Source of the DNA: a bacterium
GTDB lineage: Bacteria; Planctomycetota; Planctomycetia; Kolteriales; Kolteriaceae
Length of the DNA: 64,000 nucleotides
NCBI GenBank assembly: GCA_019748235.1
Contig: JAIEPU010000075.1
Span: forward strand, 1 to 64,000
Direction of reading: 5' to 3'
A program made the position numbers and the translations under genes. This document shows, piece by piece, positions 37,614 to 45,391 of this stretch. The notes below the pieces were generated by a model. It did not search any database and was not told where the DNA came from. It was given only the letters and a program-made list of their open reading frames with translations. How positions within the stretch are numbered: position 1 is the first letter of the stretch; each line of letters begins with the position of its first letter.

Positions 37614-38044
37614 AAACGAGGGGAAGTCAGATGAGACGGTTTCCCTCCGGTTGAAGTCCATCGGACCGCCGCATCATTCAGGAAATGCCATTCGCGTCAT
37701 TCGATACGTCAAATCATGCGCAAATCTCGTGCCCCGAGCCCCATTTTGACGTTCGATTTGATCGCAAGGTGATCGATGTGTGAGATGACTCGCATCCCTC
37801 TTCCATCTTTGCATTCCGGGAAAAAACCGAGGGAAAACACCTAATACGATCGGCGTACGCCGAAGATCTTCGATGTAAAAATCGTCACAATACTTTTTCT
37901 GACATTTTTTTACCGGATTTCAATTCACGCGTAACAACATATCTTCAAATGACTTACAAATCACTCGTCAACAATCTGATTTCACGACAACTAGAGGATT
38001 TTGACGTTTTTTCCTTTTATTTCTGCATATGTCATGTACCATAG
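37614..38044. other. AT-rich intergenic region before the PEP-CTERM-like pair
   Basis: No gene is seen. From about 37800 the composition drops to AT-rich with T-runs, unlike the rest of the window. A TTGACG at 38001, followed 17 nt later by TGCATA, is one possible promoter. A pyrimidine tract (TTTTTTCCTTTT) and a TA(C/T)CATAG box are shared with the region before the second paralogue (about 39340-39384) and may be promoter parts. Confidence 0.45.
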
Positions 38045-38175
38045 CCCTCGCTGAAGCAAAGTGTGGCTTGACCATTGTCAGCCCCCATTCAAAGCAATTC
38101 TCGCATTTGGGGTCACTGCGGCGGTCAGCAAAGCAAATTCAATGCGTTCCCGTTCGGGAAGAGGAGGTTTCTGGT
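38045..38175 (+). promoter_or_regulatory. Conserved structured 5' leader, copy 1
   Basis: This stretch is shared with the leader of the next paralogue (39386-39514). Three foldable parts are seen. First, AAGC(N8)GCTT at 38054-38069. Second, an outer stem TGACC/GGTCA (38069-38073 with 38123-38127) enclosing a stem CCCCA/TGGGG (38083-38087 with 38108-38112), whose loop contains GCAATTCTCGCAT. Third, TTCCCGTTCGGGAA (38147-38160), directly before the ribosome site GAGGAGG. In the second copy the stem sequences differ but pairing is kept. This points to a cis-acting RNA controlling the gene. No known riboswitch class was recognised. Confidence 0.6.
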
Positions 38176-39054
38176 ATGCGTTTGAGTCTTAAGGCAGTTC
38201 TTTCTGCCCTTGCTCTCTCTGTTTTCGCCGGCTCGGCCAATGCTGAGATTTACACCGAGTATGTCAAGGGAACCAACCTTCCCCTCGGAACCGGCACGCT
38301 GACCTCGAGCACCAGCTCGCTCGGCCTTTCGATCAACCTCGCTGGCATTGCCAATGCGGTCATCACTCCCGTTACGACCGTCCCGGGCTCTTACCTTATC
38401 ATCGACAAGAACCTCGATGCGTCCGGCACCGGCACGCTCTACTTCAACGGTGGCCAGCTCACCCTGAACAACTTCGTTCAGAACGTGTCGCTCGGATTCC
38501 TCGGCTCGGTCGTTGCGACGGGTAACAATGTCGGCTTCACCTTCTCCGGTGGTCCGATCAGCGTCACCAACAACAACTACAGCATTACCAATGCAGTACC
38601 CGGATCGCTTACCATTAACACTGGTAGCATTTCTCTCGTTGGTACGGTTCTCGGTCAGGCAATCAATACGTCGCTCGACTTCAATACCTCACCGGTCGTG
38701 CAGGCTTTCTCAGGCCTCACTGCTCCGATCCCAGGTCGTGCGGATGCGGATGGAACCGGCACCGATCTCGATGGCGCTGGCCTTCCCCACACGGGCTACA
38801 ACGTCCTCGGTGGCGTTCCTGATCCGGGTCTAACCGGCTTCAGCAACATCGACACCGATGGTGCCGAAACCTTCATCAACTACAACGGCTTCTCGATCGC
38901 CACGACGATCATCTCGGGCACCCTGACCCTCCCGACGACCATCACGATCACTGGCAGCACGACTGTCAGCGTTCCTGAGGTTAGCTCGGTTGCTCTCATC
39001 GGAGCATCGGTCCTCGGTCTCGGCGTGATCGCTCGCCGCCGTCGCTCGGCCTAA
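38176..39054 (+). CDS. Secreted PEP-CTERM-like protein (copy 1)
   Basis: 292 residues from ATG 38176, placed 6-7 nt after GAGGAGG. An earlier in-frame ATG at 38029 would run through the structured leader. Signal peptide MRLSLKAVLSALALSVFAGSANA. The body is Gly/Thr/Asn-rich and beta-like (GTLYFNGGQLTLNNFVQNVS, FTFSGGPISVTNNN). The C-terminus has the sorting-signal layout: VPEVSSVALIGASVLGLGVIA then RRRRSA, that is short motif, hydrophobic helix, Arg cluster. Classic PEP-CTERM has VPEP; here the fourth residue is Val. Family members are usually cut by an exosortase and linked to the surface or matrix. No exosortase lies in this window. Confidence 0.82.
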   Translation: MRLSLKAVLSALALSVFAGSANAEIYTEYVKGTNLPLGTGTLTSSTSSLGLSINLAGIANAVITPVTTVPGSYLIIDKNLDASGTGTLYFNGGQLTLNNFVQNVSLGFLGSVVATGNNVGFTFSGGPISVTNNNYSITNAVPGSLTINTGSISLVGTVLGQAINTSLDFNTSPVVQAFSGLTAPIPGRADADGTGTDLDGAGLPHTGYNVLGGVPDPGLTGFSNIDTDGAETFINYNGFSIATTIISGTLTLPTTITITGSTTVSVPEVSSVALIGASVLGLGVIARRRRSA

Positions 39055-39069
39055 TTTGGCATTGCGAAT

Positions 39070-39103
39070 CATCCATGGCTAGCCGCAAGGTTAGCCATGG
39101 ATG
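39070..39103 (+). terminator. Strong hairpin after PEP-CTERM-like copy 1
   Basis: CATCCATGGCTA pairs perfectly with TAGCCATGGATG (12-bp stem, 10-nt loop) starting 16 nt after the stop. There is no T-run, so it may act as a terminator of factor-assisted type or as a 3' mRNA stabiliser. Confidence 0.6.
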
Positions 39104-39385
39104 GCTTCCGACTCGAAAATCGAGTGAAGGGTGCTCAGGAGACAACAATCAGAGGATTCGACAAGGAATCTTCAAAATCAGATGCCCGAATCCGAAACGA
39201 CGGAATGAAGGCGAAGTGAAAGAGTGCTCTAAGTAGTTTTCTCCAGTCTTTTCTGCGGAGGGCTCACTCAACGTAGCAACAAGAAACTTCTCACGCCAGA
39301 AGCCGCACTCGAAAGAGAAACCTGCATAACAGGAAGATTTTTCCTTTTTTCTCTTTCAATCAGTTCGAACCCAATTATCATAGGG

Positions 39386-39514
39386 GTCGCTGAAGCACAG
39401 TGTGGCTTAGTCAATTCGGATCCCAGCCAACGCAATTCTCGCATTGGGACTCCCGAATCGATAAGCGTAGCAAATTCATTGCTTTCCCGTTCGGGACAAG
39501 AGGAGGTTCTTGAT
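39386..39514 (+). promoter_or_regulatory. Conserved structured 5' leader, copy 2
   Basis: Second copy of the leader. It keeps GCTGAAGCACAGTGTGGCTT, the loop CGCAATTCTCGCAT and the hairpin TCCCGTTCGGGA before AGAGGAGG. The inner stem is TCCCA/TGGGA (39421-39425 with 39445-39449). The outer stem is ATTCGG/CCGAAT (39414-39419 with 39453-39458). Both differ in sequence from copy 1 but remain paired, and loops are more conserved than stems. The rest of 39104-39385 shows only short T-rich tracts and no gene. Confidence 0.6.
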
Positions 39515-40363
39515 ATGCGTTCGAGTCTTAAGGCTCTCGTTGCTGCCCTTTCCCTTTCTGTTTTCGCCACCTCGGCGAATGCTGAAATCTACACCGAATA
39601 CACGGCGGGTTCCTATTCTGCTCCTGGCAGCATGGTTACCCCGAACACCAGTGGTCTTGGCTTGGCGATCAATCTCGCGGGTCTCGCCAATGCGGTCATT
39701 CCGACGACCAACCTGCTCCCTGGTTCATTCCTTGTTGTCGACAAAAATCTCGATGCCAACGGAAATGGTTCGTTGTACTTCGACGGCGGGACACTCACCC
39801 TGCAGAACTTCTCGTACAACGTCTCGCTCGGCTTCCTTGGTTCGGTCGTCGCGACGGGCACGGGCGTGCAGTTCACCTTCAGTGGTGGCCCCATCGCAGT
39901 CACGAACAACAACTTCAGCATCACCAATGCGAATACCGGTTCGCTCAACATCAACGCCGGAACGATCTCGCTCGTCGGAACGGTTCTCGGTCAGGCAATC
40001 AATACGTCGCTCGATTTCAACGCTTCTCCGGTAACTCAGGACTTCTCAGGCCTGACCTCTCCGATTCCGGGCTATGCCGACATCAATCAGGCTGCTTCGG
40101 ACACCGACACCGATCCGCACAGCCAGAACACCCCGGGCCTGACGGGCGTGAGCAACATCGACACCGATGGTGCTGAGACCTTCATCAACTACAACGGTTT
40201 CTCGATCGCCACCACGATCATCTCGGGAACCCTGACCCTCCCGACGACCATCACGATCACTGGCAGCACGACTGTCAGCGTTCCTGAGGTTAGCTCGGTT
40301 GCTCTCATCGGAGCATCGGTCCTCGGTCTCGGCGTGATCGCTCGTCGTCGTCGTTCGGCCTAA
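39515..40363 (+). CDS. Secreted PEP-CTERM-like protein (copy 2)
   Basis: 282 residues from ATG 39515 behind AGAGGAGG. Signal peptide MRSSLKALVAALSLSVFATSANA, a beta-rich Gly/Asn/Thr body (LGLAINLAGLANAVIPTTN, FTFSGGPIAVTNNNFSITNA, AQAINTS-like segment GQAINTSLDFNASPV) and the same C-terminal sorting signal VPEVSSVALIGASVLGLGVI with RRRRSA. It aligns along its length with copy 1. The last ~210 bp are nearly identical at DNA level, while the 5' parts differ at many third positions. It is probably a surface or extracellular-matrix protein handled by an exosortase-like enzyme encoded elsewhere. Confidence 0.82.
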   Translation: MRSSLKALVAALSLSVFATSANAEIYTEYTAGSYSAPGSMVTPNTSGLGLAINLAGLANAVIPTTNLLPGSFLVVDKNLDANGNGSLYFDGGTLTLQNFSYNVSLGFLGSVVATGTGVQFTFSGGPIAVTNNNFSITNANTGSLNINAGTISLVGTVLGQAINTSLDFNASPVTQDFSGLTSPIPGYADINQAASDTDTDPHSQNTPGLTGVSNIDTDGAETFINYNGFSIATTIISGTLTLPTTITITGSTTVSVPEVSSVALIGASVLGLGVIARRRRSA

Positions 40364-40394
40364 TGAATTTCGACTGATCGATATCGATCTTCCG

Positions 40395-40422
40395 ACTTAG
40401 CCAGCTTTCGAGCTGGCTAAGT
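40395..40422 (+). terminator. 12-bp hairpin with TTCG loop after PEP-CTERM-like copy 2
   Basis: ACTTAGCCAGCT-TTCG-AGCTGGCTAAGT is a perfect 12-bp stem with a stable tetraloop, followed by TCGTTTCTT. It lies about 30 nt after the stop and is a good intrinsic-terminator candidate. Confidence 0.7.
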
Positions 40423-40439
40423 TCGTTTCTTGAAGTCGT

Positions 40440-40784
40440 TTCCATTTGCGCAAGCGATTCAGTTGATTCCCGGACACACCGATGTCGACAATGCAGTCTC
40501 CGATGCGGGTTCCCACCTTACACATCGGAGCCAATCCTTTCGGCGGCGATCCATATCCGGGCCTCACCGCTTGAGCAACATGGACACCGATAGCGCTAAA
40601 ACCTCATTAACTACAGTGGTTTCTTGGTCGCCACCACGATCATTCCGGAAGCCTGACCCTCCCGACGACCATCACCTTCACTGGCAGTGCGACCGTCAGT
40701 GTGCCTGAAGTCAGCTCGGTCCTTCTCATCGGTGCATCACTCAGTGGCCTATGCTTGCTTCTGGCGCGCAAGCGAAACGTATGA
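40440..40784 (+). pseudogene. Decayed third PEP-CTERM-like copy
   Basis: The DNA follows the 3' third of the two paralogues. AGCAACATGGACACCGATAG matches AGCAACATCGACACCGATGG, and CCTGACCCTCCCGACGACCA is shared exactly. The last frame ends TGSATVSVPEVSSVLLIGAS followed by LSGLCLLLARKRNV, so the sorting signal survives. Upstream are single-base deletions (for example in the AAAACC-TCATTAAC stretch), an in-frame stop before AGCAACATGG, and no start, signal peptide or leader. The 5' two thirds are absent. It is a dead fragment, or a donor sequence for recombination. Confidence 0.72.
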
Positions 40785-40821
40785 TCGGCTCGACTGATAT
40801 TGCTCGTCGTCTCCCAAAGAA

Positions 40822-40858
40822 AAACCCGCTCTAAGAGACAATCTCCAAGAGCGGGTTT
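40822..40858 (-). terminator. Terminator of the toroid-repeat protein gene
   Basis: AAACCCGCTCT and AGAGCGGGTTT form an 11-bp stem with a 15-nt loop. On the minus strand it is followed by TTCTTT, extending the T-run to GGGTTTTTCTTT, 30 nt after the stop of the gene at 40888. It could also stop plus-strand transcripts from the PEP-CTERM region. Confidence 0.75.
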
Positions 40859-40887
40859 GATCTTCAGAAATCGGAGATGCCAAACAG

Positions 40888-42006
40888 TTACTTCGTCGCG
40901 TGGCTAAGTGCTAAGAGTCCGTAAGCGGTGGTCAATCGGCCATCCGACTCCATCCATCTCTTTTCAGGATTCGTCCAGCTTCCGTCCTTTGACTGCTTTT
41001 CGGCGAGAGCGTTGATGAGATCTTTTCGCCAATCGTGAGATGATCCATCTGCCGCTTGAAACTCTTCCACCGCCAAGATGTCGAGAGCCTTGGCGAAGGT
41101 GTGGTAGTAGTAGAAGAGTCCTGCCTGCCCCATGCCTGGGTTCTCGGTCAATGTGTAATGCTTTTTGATCCACTCTTCGGCGGCCTTCACCCGCCGATCA
41201 TCTTTATTCAATCCGGCATGAATGAAGCTCTTCAGTCCCGCATAAGTCATGCTGGCATAGGAACGAAGTCCGCCATTCGCCTCAAAACCGGCTGGATTAT
41301 AGTCCGCCTGAGCGGGGGTGTAGTAGAAGCCTCCGTCGTCAATCAACTTTGCATTGGGCAGATCATTCGCCCCTTCGCCGCTCAGATTCTGGCATCGAGT
41401 GACGAAGATCAGCGCTCGCTTGTAGGCCGGATCATCCTTTGGCACGCCCGCCGCTTCGAGGGCTTCCAGGAAATACGCAGTGTTGGAGAGGTCAGGCCGA
41501 GTTTTCGAGGGGCCGCCGTATCCCGTGCCGCCGAATCTTGGGTTTGATTGATCGATCCCCTCCTTCTCGTCCCATTGATCAGACTTCAGATACTCGGCCG
41601 CGTTCTTGATCACGTCGTCATAATGATGATCTTTATTCGCCTGCACGAAGGCAAGGAGCGCGATGGCCGTCGGGTAGTTCCGGTTGTTGCTACCAGGGAC
41701 GTAGATACCCCCATCCTTCTGAATAAACTTTTCGAGAAATGAAAGTCCCTTCCTGACCGCGGGATCAGTCAGTGGCGCCTGTCCACTTCGGAGAATACCG
41801 GTAATAGCTAGCGCGGTCATTGCCGGAGCATAATCACCTTCGCCGAAGCTCCCATCTTCCGCCTGGACCGAGCGGTAATACTCGACCGCCCTCAGCATGA
41901 GCTGATCCGCCTTCGACTTCAATTCGGGAGACAGCTCTTCCCCGTTGGCAGTCGCCCCCGAGACAAATAAAAATGTTGCCCACACGAAAGTACTCACCAC
42001 AGACAT
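40888..42006 (-). CDS. Secreted squalene-cyclase/prenyltransferase-like alpha-toroid protein
   Basis: 372 residues with a GAAGGAG ribosome site and a signal peptide (about 1-21). The body consists of repeated helical units with the Gln-x-x-Asp-Gly-Ser-Trp-like signature of prenyltransferase/squalene-oxidase repeats: QAEDGSFGEGDYAPAMTALAITG, FIQKDGGIYVPGSNNRNYPTAIALLAF, GLRSYASMTYAGLKSFI and EKQSKDGSWTNPEKRWMES. The terpene-cyclase DXDD acid motif is not seen and the protein is short (cyclases are about 630 residues). It is therefore likely a non-catalytic or differently acting exported toroid protein, common in planctomycetes. Monocistronic, with its own terminator. Confidence 0.78.
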   Translation of the reverse strand: MSVVSTFVWATFLFVSGATANGEELSPELKSKADQLMLRAVEYYRSVQAEDGSFGEGDYAPAMTALAITGILRSGQAPLTDPAVRKGLSFLEKFIQKDGGIYVPGSNNRNYPTAIALLAFVQANKDHHYDDVIKNAAEYLKSDQWDEKEGIDQSNPRFGGTGYGGPSKTRPDLSNTAYFLEALEAAGVPKDDPAYKRALIFVTRCQNLSGEGANDLPNAKLIDDGGFYYTPAQADYNPAGFEANGGLRSYASMTYAGLKSFIHAGLNKDDRRVKAAEEWIKKHYTLTENPGMGQAGLFYYYHTFAKALDILAVEEFQAADGSSHDWRKDLINALAEKQSKDGSWTNPEKRWMESDGRLTTAYGLLALSHATK

Positions 42007-42379
42007 ACATGCTCCTTCAGCGTTCCGGGCGACGACAAAACATTGTTCAATGACTAGTCACTCTCTTGCCGAACCTCGCAAGTTCCGTCTGCCCGTCCTC
42101 CCCATTCGAAGAGCACGGAGCAAAGAGACGACTTCGAGCCCATTGTACATACGTGGAAACAGGGAATGCTCGTTTCAGACCTGGGAAATGGATTGGACCT
42201 ACAATCATCTGAGGAAATCTGGCTACGAGCGCCCATCCTCCTAAGGGGCATAAGTGTCGCAGTACCAGCACGCCCCCGAACTCACACAATAATGGAGTAA
42301 GATGGTCCTCTTACAGAACGGATGCGAACCGCCGTTCCGAAGAACCCGCGAACGACGATTCGGGAAGAGGGGTCATGAC
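42007..42379. other. 373-bp divergent intergenic region
   Basis: This region lies between the toroid-protein start (minus) and moaC (plus) and should contain both promoters. No clear promoter boxes, repeats or small genes were recognised. Open frames crossing it have no coding character. Confidence 0.35.
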
Positions 42380-42862
42380 ATGGGGGAGTTCACTCACTTC
42401 GACGATGCAGGCGCGAGCCGCATGGTCGACATCAGCCATAAAGAGGTTACTCGGCGCCAAGCACGAGCCACGGGCCGAATTTTGATGAACCCCGCGACTC
42501 TTCAAATGATCGTCGATCGAAAGGCGTCTAAAGGAGACGTGCGTGAGGTCGCTCGACTGGCAGGCATCATGGCCGCGAAACGGACGAGCGAAATCATCCC
42601 CCTGTGCCATTCATTGCCGCTCACCAGCGTCAAAATCGACATTACTCCCCACGGGGACTCTGAGTTGTTTGTCACGGTCGACTGTCAAGTTGATGCGAAA
42701 ACGGGGGTGGAAATGGAGGCGTTAACCGCCGTAGCTACCGTCTGCTTGACGGTTTACGACATGTGCAAGGGAGTGGATCGGGAAATGCGGATCACGGATA
42801 TCCAACTCGAGGAGAAATCAGGAGGGCAAAGCGGCCACTTCATTCGCACTTCCGCACAATAA
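42380..42862 (+). CDS. moaC: Cyclic pyranopterin monophosphate synthase MoaC
   Basis: 160 residues from ATG 42380, behind GAGGGG. The frame is open further upstream, but this start gives the normal family length. Family motifs are MVDISHKEVTRRQARATG, the active-site region AKRTSEIIPLCHSLPLTSVKI, TGVEMEALTAVATVCLTVYDMCKG, and the end IQLEEKSGGQSGHF, including the catalytic Lys/Asp area. MoaC works with MoaA to convert GTP into cyclic pyranopterin monophosphate, the first molybdenum-cofactor intermediate. No other moa gene is nearby. The polyprenyl synthase gene starts 21 bp later. Confidence 0.95.
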   Translation: MGEFTHFDDAGASRMVDISHKEVTRRQARATGRILMNPATLQMIVDRKASKGDVREVARLAGIMAAKRTSEIIPLCHSLPLTSVKIDITPHGDSELFVTVDCQVDAKTGVEMEALTAVATVCLTVYDMCKGVDREMRITDIQLEEKSGGQSGHFIRTSAQ

Positions 42863-42883
42863 TCCTTCAGCACGGGAGTATCC

Positions 42884-43879
42884 ATGAGCGCGGTCCGAAC
42901 GAATCCGCCTCGCGAGGGGCTTGCGACACTTTATTCGCCGATCGAGGCCGATCTGGTCGAGGTCGATCGCATCTTGCGTGAGCAACTTCGTTCACAGGTC
43001 AGTTTCATCGATGAATTGACGGCGCGGGTTCGTCTTTACCAGGGAAAGCGAATTCGCCCCGCCCTACTTCTTCTGACGGCCCATGCATGCGGCAAGGTCC
43101 ACCGCGAGCATTACGTGCTTGGTGCTGTCATCGAAATGATCCACGCCGCCACCCTGGTGCACGACGATTTGCTCGATGAAGCGGATACACGGCGTCACGT
43201 CACCACCGTTCACGCGGAATGGGGAACCGAAGCCGGGGTGCTGCTGGGAGATTATCTTTTCTCGCAAGCCTACTACCTCGCTGCCACACTCGATACGGTC
43301 GAGGGGTGCCGAATCATCGGCCAGGCGACGAATCAAACTTGTGAGGGGGAACTGCTCCAAATCTCACGCCGGGGTTATTTCGAGTTATCGACGGACGAAT
43401 ACATTCGGATCGTCGCAGGAAAGACCGCTGAGCTCATTTCCTGTGGATGCCTGCTCGGAGCTAAATTCGCGGGAAGCGATCCGGAGGTCATTCAAGCGCT
43501 AGCATCGTACGGTCGCAATCTCGGAATCGCGTTCCAGATTGCCGACGATATTCTCGACCTCATCGGTGAGCCAACGTCGACCGGCAAATCGATCGGCACG
43601 GATTGGGTCAAACGAAAGATGACGCTGCCGCTTATTCGACTTCGAGAAAGCAGCACTCCGGAACAGGTTGACAAGCTTCGACAGCTCTTCGAAGACTCGA
43701 CCGATCGCCGGCGCGAATTGCTCACTTGGCTAAAATCCACGGATGCGATTAACTTCAGCCAATCGATCGCGGAACAGTACGCCGAAGCTGCCGCGAACCA
43801 ACTGGAATGCTTGCCGCCGAGTACTGCCAAAGACCGGCTTCATCAGATCGCGAAATTTGCCGCTCGCCGCGCATTCTGA
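42884..43879 (+). CDS. Long-chain trans-polyprenyl diphosphate synthase
   Basis: 331 residues with both Asp-rich motifs of the family: first DDLLDEADTRR after IEMIHAATLVH, and second DDILDLIGEPTSTGKSIGTD. The signature GKRIRPALLLL and the GDYLFSQAYYLA segment are also present. The residue five before the first motif is small (Ala), which in this family goes with long products (C30-C50) used for quinone side chains, so an octaprenyl- or heptaprenyl-type enzyme is likely. It uses isopentenyl diphosphate and allylic diphosphates in the cytoplasm. Probably co-transcribed with moaC, though unrelated in pathway. Confidence 0.9.
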   Translation: MSAVRTNPPREGLATLYSPIEADLVEVDRILREQLRSQVSFIDELTARVRLYQGKRIRPALLLLTAHACGKVHREHYVLGAVIEMIHAATLVHDDLLDEADTRRHVTTVHAEWGTEAGVLLGDYLFSQAYYLAATLDTVEGCRIIGQATNQTCEGELLQISRRGYFELSTDEYIRIVAGKTAELISCGCLLGAKFAGSDPEVIQALASYGRNLGIAFQIADDILDLIGEPTSTGKSIGTDWVKRKMTLPLIRLRESSTPEQVDKLRQLFEDSTDRRRELLTWLKSTDAINFSQSIAEQYAEAAANQLECLPPSTAKDRLHQIAKFAARRAF

Positions 43880-44034
43880 TCGAGATCACCTATTTCTTCT
43901 GGCGTATACTTTAACGATTCCTTGAACAACTCCATTCTCGCCAGTAGTTTTGAGGCAATTCCGGTTCCTTGCTCAATAACGCGCGCGATCGCAATGGCAT
44001 CTCGTCACTTTGAAAATGGAAGCCGTCGGCACTC

Positions 44035-45351
44035 ATGAGCTTCGACCCCTTGATATCTGCCGGCACCGAATCCCCGGCACCGGGCGATGCAGTCCCTATT
44101 TCGAAACAACGCATCGAGTCGGTGCGGATCTTAAACCACGAATCGACGGCCGACCCGTTCATCACCCGAAATCAAACGATCCCAGGACCGCTTCCGAGAG
44201 ATGTCTTCAATCCTCTCGACGCACGCGAATACTTCGTCGAGATCATCAGAGACTTGGACGCTCTCCGATCCGAACGACAAGCCTGGGACGACCTGTTCGA
44301 GAACGCGATTGATCGAAATGTTTTTTACTCCTCTGATCTGCTATTGCCTGCTCTCCAATATTTGAGACCAGCGGGGACTCGAAAATTTGTCGTCATTAAG
44401 TCACGCAAGCGAAGTGCTCCGAATCAGGAGCCCGAGTGGTGCGGATTCTTTCCGCTCGTCGAAAAACGCCGGCTGCGCGGCATTCCCATTCGAAACCTGC
44501 AACTCATCAAGCATGACTACTGTTTCCTGCGAACACCATTACTCCGTGACGGGGCGGCGGCTCAGACCCTGACCACGTTTGTCGATTGGCTGTTCAAGGA
44601 AGCGAAGGCGCCCATCATCGACTTAGCCGAACAATCGGGAGAGGGGCCTTATCACACGTTGCTTGCGGATGAATTCCACCGCCGAGGTCTTCGTCCCTGG
44701 ATCACGGGCGTGTATGGGCGAGCATTCATGCGGCGGGCCACGAGCGACGATACTTACCTTCGAACGAGTATCTCAAATGGCCGACTCAAGGAACTAAGAC
44801 GACTCGAAAGACGACTTGGCGATGAAGGTCCGATCCGATTCGAGTCATTGGGGCCGAGTGGTGATTTAGATTCGGCGATCGAGGAGTTCCTCAATCTCGA
44901 GAATTCGGGTTGGAAGCATACCAGCGGAACTGCGATTGATTGCAGCCCGGACGACCGGTCCTTCTTCGTGGCAGCGTGCCGAAGTCTCTTCGAAAAAGGT
45001 CGCCTTCGAATCCACTTTCTTCGCGTCGGCGAAACACTAGTGGCGGCGAAGTGTAACTTCTTGGCTCCCCCTGCCTCGTTCGCCTTCAAGATCGCATTTC
45101 TGGAGGAGAAGTCTCGTTACTCCCCCGGCGTGCAGCTTGAAATCGACAATATTCGCCGGTTTCATGCGGAGCCTAATCTTGATTTCATGGACTCGTGTGC
45201 CGATCCAGAACACCCGATGATCGATCACCTTTGGCAAGAAAAGCGGCTTATTCAAAGTTGGGTCGTGCCGATTCGCCCCATCGGAACCGCTGTGACAATT
45301 CTTCTTCCCCTCCTCTCTGTGTTAAAACGAGCTATCGTTAGAAGAAGCTAA
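44035..45351 (+). CDS. FemAB/CelD-like GNAT acyltransferase
   Basis: 438 residues with no signal peptide or membrane segment. The pattern WDDLFENAIDRNVFYSSDLLLPAL followed by FVVIKSRKR at the start, and SNGRLKELRRLERRLGDEGP to EEFLNLENSGWKHTSGTAI, FFVAACRSLFEKGRLRIHFLRVGETLVAAKCNFLAPPASFAFKIAFLEEKSRYSPGVQLEIDNIRR belong to the GNAT-fold acetyltransferase domain (Acetyltransf_6) found in CelD/BioF2-like and FemAB-related proteins. It likely transfers an acyl or aminoacyl group. The substrate is unknown. It is followed after 40 bp by the JmjC-like cupin gene, so the two may act on one product. Confidence 0.75.
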   Translation: MSFDPLISAGTESPAPGDAVPISKQRIESVRILNHESTADPFITRNQTIPGPLPRDVFNPLDAREYFVEIIRDLDALRSERQAWDDLFENAIDRNVFYSSDLLLPALQYLRPAGTRKFVVIKSRKRSAPNQEPEWCGFFPLVEKRRLRGIPIRNLQLIKHDYCFLRTPLLRDGAAAQTLTTFVDWLFKEAKAPIIDLAEQSGEGPYHTLLADEFHRRGLRPWITGVYGRAFMRRATSDDTYLRTSISNGRLKELRRLERRLGDEGPIRFESLGPSGDLDSAIEEFLNLENSGWKHTSGTAIDCSPDDRSFFVAACRSLFEKGRLRIHFLRVGETLVAAKCNFLAPPASFAFKIAFLEEKSRYSPGVQLEIDNIRRFHAEPNLDFMDSCADPEHPMIDHLWQEKRLIQSWVVPIRPIGTAVTILLPLLSVLKRAIVRRS

Positions 45352-45391
45352 GGACAACTTCTTTCCTTGGCGAAATGATCGATAGGAGTAG

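Noticed and set aside
37614-38175. sigma-54-type promoter before the PEP-CTERM-like genes
   Set aside because: TGTGGCTT sites lie inside the conserved leader, but the second GC element is not at the right distance in either copy.
38045-38175. Cyclic-di-GMP (GEMM) riboswitch
   Set aside because: The loops and stem order do not match the known consensus that I can recall.
40430-40708. Short plus-strand open frame over the third PEP-CTERM-like copy
   Set aside because: The frame reads the decayed copy out of phase; the paralogue-like residues lie in other frames.
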